This document shows, piece after piece, positions 1-8,298 of a DNA stretch of 64,000 bases. This DNA is from TH5896 sp049578985 (GTDB lineage Archaea; Thermoproteota; Nitrososphaeria; Nitrososphaerales; Nitrososphaeraceae). The notes beneath the pieces are model-generated. The model did not search any database. It was not told the DNA's origin and saw only the letters and a list, made by a program, of their open reading frames with translations. A program made the position numbers and the translations under genes. Each line of letters starts with the position of its first letter. Position 1 is the first letter of the stretch. The stretch spans positions 1 to 64,000 of the forward strand of contig JBAUMZ010000114.1 in assembly GCA_049578985.1 (NCBI GenBank), written 5' to 3'.

Positions 1-127
1 CAAACTGATACCCATCGCCAACAAATTTCAATTTCTCCTCTGGATATCTAAAGGTAAACCTCTTGATCAGAAGATGTTTTGATCCTGATTCAATACTCTT
101 GATAAATCCGCTAGCTGTACTACTCAA
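1..127 (-). CDS. nuoI: NADH-quinone oxidoreductase subunit I (partial, N-terminus only)
   Basis: This is the N-terminal part of the 4Fe-4S ferredoxin-like subunit of complex I, which carries electrons towards cluster N2. The minus-strand frame reads through motifs such as KHLLIKRFTFRYPEEKLKF to the window edge, so the cysteine clusters lie outside. The only canonical start is TTG at 127, which overlaps the nuoH stop codon as TTGA and suggests translational coupling. The assignment rests on gene order and on this N-terminal segment matching archaeal NuoI; no Fe-S motif is visible to confirm it. Confidence 0.72.
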   Translation of the reverse strand, partial: MSSTASGFIKSIESGSKHLLIKRFTFRYPEEKLKFVGDGYQF

Positions 128-1437
128 TTCGGTGTCAACAAACCCCCCGGCCCCAGTACTCCTCCATAAATCAAAGCTAGAGCTATAAACATGTTTATGA
201 ACGAAAGGACTATCAGCTTGTACCATCCTGTATGTAACAAGATGTCTATTCTAATTCTAGGATTAATACCACGAATCAGTAGCATCAAATGGATCATTAG
301 AAAGGTCTTTGCGGTGAACCAGAATATTGCATTTGCAGTTGGGCCATGATAAAATCCCTCCAATGTAAGCAGCTGAAGAATCGGAGGTTTCTCACCAGGC
401 GGTCCTAGCTGATCAGGAAAGATCTGTGGACCCATCCAACCACCTAAGAATAAAACCACAAAAAGCGCTGACAGAGCATACAACTTGAGATAGGTTCCCA
501 ACTGGATCAAGCCGTAAATCATGCCTGAAGTCTCTGTAAGCCAGCCCGCTACTATCTCACTTTCCGCTTCTGGAAGGTCGAACGGAATTCTCTCCAGCTC
601 AGCCAGGGATGACATAAAGAAGACAAAAGCGCTGATCGGCAGAAAGAGAATGAACCAGTACGATGATTGCGCATAGGTAATCTCGGTAAGGTTCAAGGAT
701 CCAGATAAAATGACTACAGATAGCGCTGATAGGATAAATGGAATTTCAAAGGCGATAAGCTGGTGTAGCGCCCTCAGACCACCGATGAAAGGATATTTGC
801 TATTGCTTGCCCACGAAAAAAGTACTTCTATTAACGGAAAAAATCCGAATATTGCAAAGGCAACAATTAGACCTACATCGATATTGGAAACCACCCAACC
901 AGGCGCCACAGGAATGAGGCACACAATTGCAGCTGCGGCAGCTACAAAGACAATTGGCGAGGCCCAAAATATCGGCTTGTCAGCTCCTGCAGGAACCAGA
1001 ATTTCTTTTGAAACCAGCTTCAAACCGTCAGCAACCAGCTGGAAGATACCCTCGAAGCCGGTTCCTAGAGCCTCGCGTCCTGCATGAGATGGACCTACTC
1101 TTAATTGCATTCTGGCGAGAAACTTTCTTTCGATGAAAATTGTAGCAGCTGCAATTAGTGCAGCGTACATGAACCCTGGGAAAACTGCGACTCTAAAGAA
1201 TTCCGTATAGAGCAGAAAATTGAGAATAGGGAGAGTCCTAGTTGGATCAACCACACTAGTTAGAAACAGATATGGAGTAAGCACCTCCCCGTCTGCCAAC
1301 GGCAATGGAACATAGAATAATATGACGAAAATAAGAGGAAGTACAATGACGGTGACGATGATAAGCACCCAGAATAGTAACCAAACCACGCTGGCAACAA
1401 ATGGACCGAATCTAAAGTCCTCGACTCGTGTAGCCAT
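124..1437 (-). CDS. nuoH: NADH-quinone oxidoreductase subunit H
   Basis: This is the membrane subunit of complex I next to the quinone-binding cavity. The 437-residue protein is strongly hydrophobic with many membrane segments. It carries the NuoH signatures ERKFLARMQLRVGP (about 103-116) and ELERIPFDLPEAESEIVAG (about 282-300). It is longer than the roughly 325 residues of bacterial NuoH because of an N-terminal extension with an extra membrane segment and a loop near the C-terminus. It follows nuoD by 6 nt and overlaps nuoI by 4 nt, so it belongs to the nuoA-B-C-D-H-I transcription unit. No NuoE, F or G is seen here; archaeal complexes of this type usually lack the NADH module, so the electron donor is uncertain. 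Confidence 0.95.
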   Translation of the reverse strand: MATRVEDFRFGPFVASVVWLLFWVLIIVTVIVLPLIFVILFYVPLPLADGEVLTPYLFLTSVVDPTRTLPILNFLLYTEFFRVAVFPGFMYAALIAAATIFIERKFLARMQLRVGPSHAGREALGTGFEGIFQLVADGLKLVSKEILVPAGADKPIFWASPIVFVAAAAAIVCLIPVAPGWVVSNIDVGLIVAFAIFGFFPLIEVLFSWASNSKYPFIGGLRALHQLIAFEIPFILSALSVVILSGSLNLTEITYAQSSYWFILFLPISAFVFFMSSLAELERIPFDLPEAESEIVAGWLTETSGMIYGLIQLGTYLKLYALSALFVVLFLGGWMGPQIFPDQLGPPGEKPPILQLLTLEGFYHGPTANAIFWFTAKTFLMIHLMLLIRGINPRIRIDILLHTGWYKLIVLSFINMFIALALIYGGVLGPGGLLTPN

Positions 1438-1443
1438 TCCTCT

Positions 1444-2604
1444 TCACCGATCAGCCTCCACAGGCCAATAATTCAAGGACCAATATACTGAGGGCATATC
1501 TCCCAATTTTGAACCAACCAGTAAATGAGGAAGTGCAAGTAAATTCCTAAATGACCCAACGGATATCTTTACTCGATACGGTCTAGGAGTCCCATCACTA
1601 ACGATATAGTAGCCCAGAGCACCTCTCCCAGATTCTACCCGTCTATAAGCTTCCCCTGGTGGCCCTTTGGGGTTAGGCTGAAGCTTGGTTCTTACCTCTC
1701 CTGATTCAGGCATCTTGTCCAGGAGTTGTCTGATAATATGACATGATTCCCTCATATCCAGTAAAGGAACGTACGCACGTGCAAATGAATCGCATGTTTT
1801 CATATATTGCACTTTGAAGTCTATTTCATCATAAACGTCGTAAGGCTCAGCTTTCCTGATGTCGTACGGGATCCCTGATGCTCTTAGAACAGAACCCGTG
1901 ACCCCAAATCTGATCGCGTCCTCTTTTGTTAGGATTGCCACTCCTTCAGTTCGCTGCCTCAGCAACGGGTTATTGTAGAAAATGTCTTCATATTCTTTCA
2001 ATCGTTTCTCGAAATATGAGACCTGTCTCAGGCATCTATCTTTGAAACCATAAGGAATATCATTCCTAACGCCTCCAGGAATGTTATAAGCGTGAGTAAC
2101 ACGTGCACCAGTTAAAGCTTCCATGAGATCTATAATCAATTCCCTGTCTCCTGTAGGCCACATAAACATTGTAGAATGGCCAAGAAAGATTCCGTAAATA
2201 GCAAGCCAGTATAGCGTATAGATTTGCCTGTTGAGCTCAGATGCGATGGCTCTAATAAACTGTGCTCTTCTCGGAACATCGATCTTAACAAGCTCCTCCA
2301 CTGCAAGACTATATGAGTACGTAATGTTACTAGAATCATGGATGACCGGTCTTTCCAAATGCGGAATATTCTGAATAAAGTTCCTATACTCACACATCTT
2401 TTCTTCACCACGATGAACATACCCAGGATCTGGATCGCAGTCCACGATATAATCACCATCAACCTTTACAGTAAATCTGAAATGTCCAGAGCCCGGATGC
2501 TGTGGTCCAACGCTCAACGTCATTAGTCTGTCCTCTTCTGCCTCTTTGACTATCTCTAACCCCAGTCTTGTAGTTTCAGAGATCCTTTCTTCTTGATCAG
2601 ACAT
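1444..2604 (-). CDS. nuoD: NADH-quinone oxidoreductase subunit D (49 kDa type)
   Basis: This is the peripheral-arm subunit of complex I that forms the quinone site with NuoB. The 386-residue length is normal for the family. The N-terminal segment around residue 33 has VGPQHPGSGHFRF, the quinone-site loop that carries the conserved histidines of the 49 kDa subunit. The mid region, GYVHRGEEK and the downstream TGARVTHAYNIPGGVRND, is typical. The family is related to the large subunit of NiFe hydrogenases but lacks the nickel cysteines, as expected. The gene starts 5 nt after nuoC ends and is followed by nuoH. Confidence 0.96.
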   Translation of the reverse strand: MSDQEERISETTRLGLEIVKEAEEDRLMTLSVGPQHPGSGHFRFTVKVDGDYIVDCDPDPGYVHRGEEKMCEYRNFIQNIPHLERPVIHDSSNITYSYSLAVEELVKIDVPRRAQFIRAIASELNRQIYTLYWLAIYGIFLGHSTMFMWPTGDRELIIDLMEALTGARVTHAYNIPGGVRNDIPYGFKDRCLRQVSYFEKRLKEYEDIFYNNPLLRQRTEGVAILTKEDAIRFGVTGSVLRASGIPYDIRKAEPYDVYDEIDFKVQYMKTCDSFARAYVPLLDMRESCHIIRQLLDKMPESGEVRTKLQPNPKGPPGEAYRRVESGRGALGYYIVSDGTPRPYRVKISVGSFRNLLALPHLLVGSKLGDMPSVYWSLNYWPVEADR

Positions 2605-2609
2605 GTAAA

Positions 2610-3254
2610 TTACCTTCCCTTTATCCTAAACTCCTTTCGCATTGGTGGAATATCAGCCCAGTCCTCTGGTAGGAGAAAGCGAGCGTTTCTTGGATGGTTT
2701 TCAAAATAAACTCCAACCATTTCAAAGGATTCCCGTTCGTGGTATTCGACACTTTTAAAAACTTCTATTAGTGAAGGAAGTCTAGCATTATTTCGATCGG
2801 TACGAGTAGATAGAGAAAGGATCTGCGATGAAAGATTCTCCCTTGTATAAGAACCTAGATGGTAGATGACTTCAATGTCACCAGTCTTGGGGTAATCTGT
2901 GGCGCTTACTGACTCTGCATGATCAAAGCCAACTTCGTCCCGTATATGTTTTGCAATCTCGACAATATCATTTGATGGGACTTCGATTTTGATTCGAAGC
3001 GGTTTGACATAAATAATCTTTACTGAATCTCCGAACTTTAATACAAGGCTGTCGATAATTCCCTTCTCAAACTGCGGAAGGTCAACCTTCTCTGACTTTA
3101 CCTTCATCGAAGTGCCGTTTGATGGTTTTGGTACCACGCTGCTGCCGGTTTCCCCTTGCTTCATGGAAGTTGTGAGGAGATCCTTGTTAGAGGAGACAGC
3201 GGGTGAAGGGTTGCCTTTATCGTTACCTGGAGATGAACCATCTGACTTGCTCAT
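2610..3254 (-). CDS. nuoC: NADH-quinone oxidoreductase subunit C (30 kDa type)
   Basis: This is the peripheral subunit of complex I that contacts NuoD. The frame is open to 3353, but the ATG at 3254 is preferred because it lies 1 nt after the nuoB stop and the upstream part would overlap nuoB. That gives 214 residues. Residues 1 to about 57 are a Ser/Lys/Gly-rich low-complexity stretch absent from most NuoC proteins. The folded domain follows and ends with the family signature around ERESFEMVGVYFENHPRNAR and the C-terminal LPEDWADIPPMRKEF. The gene is in the nuo operon. Confidence 0.93.
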   Translation of the reverse strand: MSKSDGSSPGNDKGNPSPAVSSNKDLLTTSMKQGETGSSVVPKPSNGTSMKVKSEKVDLPQFEKGIIDSLVLKFGDSVKIIYVKPLRIKIEVPSNDIVEIAKHIRDEVGFDHAESVSATDYPKTGDIEVIYHLGSYTRENLSSQILSLSTRTDRNNARLPSLIEVFKSVEYHERESFEMVGVYFENHPRNARFLLPEDWADIPPMRKEFRIKGR

Positions 3255-3255
3255 A

Positions 3256-3771
3256 CTATTTGATCTTTGACCTTTTGATCTTTTCCTGAAGTAGCATAGT
3301 ACCTTGGATAAGTGTCTCAGGGCGTGGAGGACAACCAGGAACGTAGACATCAACAGGAACGATCCCGTCTACGCCTGGAAGTACATTGTAAGAATCTATA
3401 TATAGACCTCCTGTAATTGCACATGCACCCATAGCTATTACATATTTTGGTTCAGGCATTTGATCATAAACCATCCTCAATCTTGGGGCCATCTTTCTAG
3501 TCACAGTACCTTGGACTACGATCAAGTCACATTGTCTAAGTGAACCAAACGCCTCGATTATACCAAATCTTTCGACATCATATCTTGGGCCCGAGGCAGC
3601 TCCAAATTCCACACTGCAGCATGCTGTCTCCAGATGAACCGGCCACAGAGACCAAACCCTCCCCCAATTTATGGCATATCCCAGAGGTTTATCAAGAGCC
3701 CTCACTAAGATATCTCCAACTTTACTGACCATCAAATTGAAGTTTGTAGGATTTACAAGGTCCGTTTTCAT
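3256..3771 (-). CDS. nuoB: NADH-quinone oxidoreductase subunit B (20 kDa/PSST type)
   Basis: This subunit carries 4Fe-4S cluster N2, the last electron carrier before quinone. All four expected ligands are visible: the tandem cysteines C51 and C52 in CCSVEFGAA, C117 in GACAITGG and C147 in VPGCPPRPETLIQG. The 171-residue length is typical. It sits between nuoA and nuoC with only 1 nt to nuoC, consistent with one polycistronic message. Confidence 0.97.
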   Translation of the reverse strand: MKTDLVNPTNFNLMVSKVGDILVRALDKPLGYAINWGRVWSLWPVHLETACCSVEFGAASGPRYDVERFGIIEAFGSLRQCDLIVVQGTVTRKMAPRLRMVYDQMPEPKYVIAMGACAITGGLYIDSYNVLPGVDGIVPVDVYVPGCPPRPETLIQGTMLLQEKIKRSKIK

Positions 3772-3832
3772 TGTGGGAACCTAACTCCTCCTCTGCTTGC
3801 TAAGTATTTATTCATTGTCAAAATCATCTTTG

Positions 3833-4207
3833 TTACCAAATTCCTTTTCTCCCTGCCAGATATAACGCGTATCCCATTGCGGCGAACATTATCGCCAAGA
3901 ACCCAATGATCGGCAAGGTGGCATCTCTAGGCAACGAAAACAAAGAAACCCCCCAGATATAAAGGAAAATTGCCATAACATCAAAAACCACGAACATCAG
4001 GATATAGGCATAGTATTGCATCATAAAATGAGTGCGACCCGCACCAGATGGTACTTGACCGCATTCCATAGGCAGAAATTTCACAGGATTATATCGACGT
4101 CTTGGAGAGATGAGGCGAGAAATTACAAGAGCAGGAATAGATACCAGAAGACCAAAACCGAGCATATAAATAAGTGAAGAAAATTGTGCTGCGGTCTCAC
4201 CTGCCAA
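3833..4207 (-). CDS. nuoA: NADH-quinone oxidoreductase subunit A
   Basis: This is a small membrane subunit of complex I. The 124-residue protein has three predicted membrane helices (about 10-30, 65-85 and 92-115). The loop between the first two holds the conserved segment KFLPMECGQVPSGAG, which includes the ECG motif of NuoA/ND3. Start is TTG at 4207, supported by a TATA-like element centred near 4236, about 26 nt upstream, as for a leaderless message. It is the first gene of the nuo operon; nuoB follows after a 61 nt gap. Confidence 0.93.
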   Translation of the reverse strand: MAGETAAQFSSLIYMLGFGLLVSIPALVISRLISPRRRYNPVKFLPMECGQVPSGAGRTHFMMQYYAYILMFVVFDVMAIFLYIWGVSLFSLPRDATLPIIGFLAIMFAAMGYALYLAGRKGIW

Positions 4208-4230
4208 TTCAAGTGTGGCTGGTGATATTT

Positions 4231-4241
4231 CCTATAAAAGT
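4231..4241 (-). promoter_or_regulatory. TATA box of the nuo operon
   Basis: On the minus strand the element reads ACTTTTATAGG. Its centre is about 26 nt from the TTG start of nuoA at 4207, so the predicted message would be leaderless or nearly so. No competing TATA-like sequence is seen closer to the gene. Confidence 0.5.
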
Positions 4242-4265
4242 CTTGCCTTATATTATGCAGACCGC

Positions 4266-5456
4266 TTATGTGACGAGTCTGAACAAGGATCTCACCATAA
4301 GTTTGGGGTGGCTTAGACCAAGTTTTAACATCTTTGAACGACTGAAATCAGCTCTGATAAAGTCAATAAATTCGTCCATCTTTAGGTTCGAAATAATATC
4401 GAGTTCCTGATCCCATTGGTTGTCAGATAGCTTTAGCCATCTGGATTGGACCTTGAGTGCCGAAGAGATTTTAGATGATAGAATCCGCCTGCAAGTGGTC
4501 TCATATTTCATGAGATGCTCTCTTGACCCATTGAATGGTATTGATGATGCGGCAACCTCTCCAGCCAATCTACCAAACCTAATTGCAAATCGTATGCCTT
4601 CCAGTAACAAAGGGTTAGAAAAACCGGCAGAATCCCCCACCAACATTATTCCATCATCAACAAAGCTCTTGACTAAACCTTGATTTGGTATCAATCCATA
4701 ATGAAATTCTAGAGTCTGTATATTCTTAATTCTGTCCAATGGCCTTAGCCGAGTCTCAACTAAACGGTTTAGCTTCTTTATTGGATCCTCCAAGGTATCT
4801 GGCCTACCTACACCCACCCCTATTCTAATTCTATTCTTGTTAACTGGAAAAATCCACGCATATCCAGCTGGCGAATACATACTTCCAACCATGAGGTACC
4901 ATGTTTCGGTGTCCAAATCATCGCAATAGCATTCATACTCTGCTCCAACTCCATATCTATTCCAAGCGCTCAAAAATCCAAGCTTCCGACCTATTTCAGC
5001 TCTAAACCCGCTCGCATCTATGATTATTGTAGATTGGACGTCTTTTTCTTCTGATAGCGATTTGATTCGAATATGTCTTTCACCAGCTAAAGGATCCAAC
5101 TGAATGTTGACTACATTACTTCTTACTCGGATCTCAGCTCCTGCTGCAGCTGCAGTAGTTGCCAAATATTGGTACGCTCTCCTCACATCTAAAACACAAC
5201 AATCGGCACGTTCTGAAGTTAAAGTAACCTCATTGTGAGGAGAAATAAAGCAATAATTTCTAACTGGATTGTAATATTCTCGAGGAATTCCAAGATCCCT
5301 CATATCAGATATCCAGGTGACTCCACTTGTTCGAACATATTGGGCGATAGAGTCCTCTCTTTCAAAGAGTACAACATTGCAACCGGCTTTTGCAGCCGCT
5401 TGGGCAGCTGAAAGACCAGCAGGTCCCCCACCCACGACTGCTACATCATATTTCAT
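4266..5456 (-). CDS. Geranylgeranyl reductase family FAD-dependent oxidoreductase
   Basis: This is a flavoprotein of the geranylgeranyl reductase (GGR)/digeranylgeranylglycerophospholipid reductase family. In archaea these reduce double bonds of isoprenoid chains in ether lipids, and related members act on quinone side chains. The N-terminus has the dinucleotide-binding motif GGGPAGLSAAQAAA (about 9-22). A second FAD motif, GDSAGFSNPLLLEGIRFA, lies near residue 285, with YAWIFPVNKNRIRIGVGVG typical of GGR before it. The 396-residue length fits. Its position next to nuoA and the thioredoxin-like gene does not settle which isoprenoid is the substrate. Confidence 0.85.
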   Translation of the reverse strand: MKYDVAVVGGGPAGLSAAQAAAKAGCNVVLFEREDSIAQYVRTSGVTWISDMRDLGIPREYYNPVRNYCFISPHNEVTLTSERADCCVLDVRRAYQYLATTAAAAGAEIRVRSNVVNIQLDPLAGERHIRIKSLSEEKDVQSTIIIDASGFRAEIGRKLGFLSAWNRYGVGAEYECYCDDLDTETWYLMVGSMYSPAGYAWIFPVNKNRIRIGVGVGRPDTLEDPIKKLNRLVETRLRPLDRIKNIQTLEFHYGLIPNQGLVKSFVDDGIMLVGDSAGFSNPLLLEGIRFAIRFGRLAGEVAASSIPFNGSREHLMKYETTCRRILSSKISSALKVQSRWLKLSDNQWDQELDIISNLKMDEFIDFIRADFSRSKMLKLGLSHPKLMVRSLFRLVT

Positions 5457-5537
5457 GATTTATACTGCTAACATTAATCAGTTATTCCACGTAATATTTG
5501 ATGGTTTTCATCCTTGAAAATGATCTTGCATATCTTA

Positions 5538-5571
5538 GTTTCAGTAGTGCCTTCCTAAGGCACACTGAAAC
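5538..5571. repeat. Strong hairpin-forming inverted repeat in a divergent intergenic region
   Basis: Arms GTTTCAGT (5538-5545) plus GTGCCTT (5547-5553) pair with AAGGCAC (5557-5563) plus ACTGAAAC (5564-5571). That is 15 base pairs with one unpaired A (5546) and a 3-nt loop, CCT. The region lies upstream of both flanking divergent genes, so a transcription terminator is an unlikely explanation. It could be an operator, a small structured RNA or a remnant repeat. Confidence 0.7.
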
Positions 5572-5718
5572 CCTGTGAAAGATGGTTTCGATTTCGATAG
5601 AAAATTCCGTCAGAAGATGAAATGAGCCTCCATTATTTGGCAGGATCTGGCAGTATATGCATTTGAAGCCTATGATTACATAATAATAAATACAATAATC
5701 ATATCAACTTACTAGGAT

Positions 5719-6726
5719 TTGATAGTAATACCAGCATCATCTTCTCCTGAGTTTGTTGGGATTGACAAGTGGTGTAATTCGGGACCTATCTCACTTGCAG
5801 GATTAAAAGGGAAGGTAGTTCTACTTGATTGTTGGACATATACCTGCATCTTCTGTTTAAGAATGATTCCGATATTGAAGCAGCTACAACGAATGTTTTC
5901 TGATTATGAATTTCGAGTCATTCAAGCGCATTCTGCAGAATATGAATTTGCTGCTAACATAGAAAATATTTCTAGAGCATTGGAAAGATACGGCATTAAA
6001 GAGATCCCTGTCGGAGTCGACTCTAAAAATAAGACCTGGCAAGCCTACGGGAATAGGTATTGGCCAAAGCACATCTTAATTGATTCAAATGGATTTCTTC
6101 GTTACGAACATGCAGGTTATGGAAGTGTAGAAGAATTTGTTGAGCCAATCCTAGATCTGATCCAAGAGACCGATAGTACTGCAGTTGTTGACGTTAAGAA
6201 ATCTGAGAGTAGCTCTACAGACGAGATCTATGAGACCTATGGTATGCATTTTCCACAAGTAGCACCTGAAATCTGCGTCGGTTATTCTAGGTTAAATAGG
6301 TTTGGTAACAAACAGACCGTAAGGAATAATGAGGTCAATTTTGTCCAAGATAACGGTCTTCACTTTGATAACATCGTCTATTTACGTGGGAAATGGATTT
6401 GGGCTAGAGAATGTGTAACCGCTCTAGAAGGCACGGTAAATAAAAATTCGGCAGTCATCATGAAATACAATTTAGCAAAGAGAGTCCATGCAATAGTTGG
6501 AACTACGAACAATAAACCAGGCAGGTTAGAGATACTGTTAGACGGTAAGTCACTTGAAGATGACATTCTAGGAAAAGACGCCCGCCTCTTTGAAGGATCC
6601 AGCGTAGTCGACGTCAGTTGGCCGTTTATTCACAATTTGATCAAAACGGAAAAAGCCGAATCACACCTTGTAGAGATACTTCCTCTTACTGACAACATAT
6701 CATTTTATACTTTTGTATTCGGCTGA
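5719..6726 (+). CDS. Thioredoxin-like protein with DipZ-type C-terminal domain
   Basis: This is probably a thiol:disulfide oxidoreductase. Residues 8-155 resemble the redoxin/TlpA fold, beginning PEFVGIDKW and carrying the active-site motif C43-I-F-C46 in WTYTCIFCLRMIP. The remainder (about 170-335) resembles the carbohydrate-binding-like C-terminal domain of mycobacterial DipZ, beginning around APEICVGYSR. The membrane domain of DipZ is missing and no signal peptide is seen, so it looks cytoplasmic. Start is TTG at 5719, chosen because family similarity begins within the first ten residues and no other start codon precedes the motif. Partner and substrate are unknown. Confidence 0.75.
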   Translation: MIVIPASSSPEFVGIDKWCNSGPISLAGLKGKVVLLDCWTYTCIFCLRMIPILKQLQRMFSDYEFRVIQAHSAEYEFAANIENISRALERYGIKEIPVGVDSKNKTWQAYGNRYWPKHILIDSNGFLRYEHAGYGSVEEFVEPILDLIQETDSTAVVDVKKSESSSTDEIYETYGMHFPQVAPEICVGYSRLNRFGNKQTVRNNEVNFVQDNGLHFDNIVYLRGKWIWARECVTALEGTVNKNSAVIMKYNLAKRVHAIVGTTNNKPGRLEILLDGKSLEDDILGKDARLFEGSSVVDVSWPFIHNLIKTEKAESHLVEILPLTDNISFYTFVFG

Positions 6727-7029
6727 ATCCTGCGTGTTGTGCGAAGGGAAATAGGTGCAGAATAATTATTGTATTTGATTGTATATCGCAATAGTATACT
6801 GAAACTTGAAAAAGCGAATTAAGTTGATGAAATTTGAAATTTGAGGATTATCTTCCTTTTTTCCTAATTGTACCTCGCAATTTTCCGGTGTGGTCGCGGA
6901 AAAAGGTAATAGCGGATCCAAGCTGGTTTAATTGCAAACCAAGTCCATAAATTAGAAGCCCGTTACCAGCAAAGCACAGACTTTAAATCTTACAATACTA
7001 ACCCCATAATTCACAGGGCTACATAAGAC
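6727..7029. other. Intergenic region with two small hairpins and the promoter of the BCP gene
   Basis: About 300 nt without a gene. It contains a 7-bp inverted repeat, TTTTCCG (6881-6887) with CGGAAAA (6897-6903), and a 6-bp one, TGGTTT (6924-6929) with AAACCA (6936-6941). A TATA-like CTTTAAATC (6981-6989) predicts transcription start near 7011 for the peroxiredoxin gene. The hairpins may mark the 3' end of the upstream transcript, though neither is followed by a long T tract. Confidence 0.4.
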
Positions 7030-7518
7030 ATGGAATCCAATGAACCACACCATCCCAAGGAGGGCGAATTTGCCCCTGATTTTACCTTCAGAACAACAAA
7101 TGGGAAATCAATGAAACTGTCTGATTATCGAGGAAATAGATGCATCGTACTTTACTTCTATCCAAAAGACTTTACACCAGGATGCACAACTGAAGCAAAA
7201 GAATTCTCCACAGACAATGATAAATTTGAAAGCAAAGGTATTACAATTCTTGGGGTAAGTCCAGATGAATTGGGATCACACTTTAAGTTCAAAGAACGGA
7301 TGAAAATTCCGTACGAACTCATTTCAGACACTGACCATAGGATTGCATCGCGATACGGAACCTATGGACCAAAGAATTTCATGGGAAAAGAATACTTAGG
7401 TATTCACAGGTCCACATTTTTAATTGGAAAGGACGGAAGGATAATCAAGGTTTTTCAACGTGTAAAGCCGCTAGGTCATAGTGAGCAGGTCATAAGAGAG
7501 TTTGGATATTCCTGCTAA
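7030..7518 (+). CDS. bcp: Peroxiredoxin, BCP/PrxQ family
   Basis: This is a thiol peroxidase that reduces hydrogen peroxide and organic hydroperoxides. The 162-residue protein has the BCP signature FYPKDFTPGCTTEAKEF with peroxidatic Cys52. The usual resolving cysteine five residues later is Lys here. The other cysteines are Cys38 and Cys162, the very last residue, which could resolve the sulfenic acid in an unusual way or act with a thioredoxin (inference). The start ATG at 7030 gives a normal family length. Confidence 0.93.
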   Translation: MESNEPHHPKEGEFAPDFTFRTTNGKSMKLSDYRGNRCIVLYFYPKDFTPGCTTEAKEFSTDNDKFESKGITILGVSPDELGSHFKFKERMKIPYELISDTDHRIASRYGTYGPKNFMGKEYLGIHRSTFLIGKDGRIIKVFQRVKPLGHSEQVIREFGYSC

Positions 7519-7810
7519 GATCTTGTCGAAATTGATTGTCATACGTTCAAGATAGGAAATCCCGAGTTTTTGCATATTAAGGGAACCCTAATCTACGTTA
7601 CTTTAACGAAGAAAATTTGATATACAGATTTAAGCTACCACAGGGGAATTTCATTTGGCTTAAATGTGAAACACCCACTTGTAGCGGACTCGGGTTCACT
7701 TGAATTATAAAAATGAATAGCTCCCGCATTCCAAGATGGATTTACGGAAATACTCTTCGCGTAATTGATAAACCACGTACTGACGCAAATTGAAGTCATT
7801 AAAGATGAGT

Positions 7811-7894
7811 GCGGGAGATGGGATTTGAACCCACGAACCCCTGAGGGATAAGAGCCTCAGTCTTACGCCTTTGGCCAAGCTGGGCGACTCCCGC
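7811..7894 (-). tRNA. tRNA-Leu (anticodon GAG)
   Basis: An 84-nt class II tRNA. The acceptor stem GCGGGAG pairs with CTCCCGC. The anticodon stem TAAGA/TCTTA encloses the loop CTGAGGC with anticodon GAG, which reads CUC and CUU. The T-arm GTGGG-TTCAAAT-CCCAT and a long variable arm confirm the leucine type. CCA is not encoded and there is no intron. A TATA-like GTTATATTC near 7927-7935 lies at the right distance upstream on the minus strand. Confidence 0.96.
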
Positions 7895-8011
7895 TCAATA
7901 AATTTCGACAGTTCGGAGTAATTTGAATATAACTGTTTGAAACATTCAAATTAAATTGTCAGGGAGAGCCCGACGTACCCATATCCTACCACATCCACAA
8001 ATTACAGATGG

Positions 8012-8020
8012 TTTTTATTA
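8012..8020 (+). promoter_or_regulatory. TATA box of the rpoN-eno-rpsB operon
   Basis: TTTTTATTA centred at about 8016 lies 27 nt before the ATG of rpoN at 8043, consistent with a leaderless transcript. It is the only clear TATA-like element between tRNA-Leu and rpoN. Confidence 0.5.
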
Positions 8021-8042
8021 TCGGGACAAGGATACTAGATAA

Positions 8043-8279
8043 ATGCTTGTTCCCGTACGTTGTTTTACATGCGGCACTCTAGTTGCGGATAAGTATTCAG
8101 AATACGTATCAAGGATCAAATCCGGGGAAGACCCTGCAAAAATTATGGATTCATTAGGAATAAATCGGTATTGCTGTCGCAGGATGCTTGTTTCTACCGT
8201 TGAAACTATTGATCAAGTTATCCCATACTACGAAGCATTAAGACGAAGAATGTCCGAAATTCAGTCGGAAATAGATTAG
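8043..8279 (+). CDS. rpoN: DNA-directed RNA polymerase subunit N (RPB10)
   Basis: This is a small zinc-binding subunit of archaeal RNA polymerase, homologous to eukaryotic RPB10. It has the N-terminal MLVPVRCFTCG and the CCRRM motif, providing the CFTC and CC cysteines that bind zinc. At 78 residues it is slightly longer than the usual 60-70, with a short helical C-terminal tail. It opens the operon rpoN-eno-rpsB-MEMO-mvk, an arrangement known from many archaea. Confidence 0.97.
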   Translation: MLVPVRCFTCGTLVADKYSEYVSRIKSGEDPAKIMDSLGINRYCCRRMLVSTVETIDQVIPYYEALRRRMSEIQSEID

Positions 8280-8298
8280 TGAAACACTCAATAATTCA

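Noticed and set aside
710..1136. Antisense ORFs inside nuoH
   Set aside because: They lie fully within a strongly conserved gene on the other strand and their translations show no family features.
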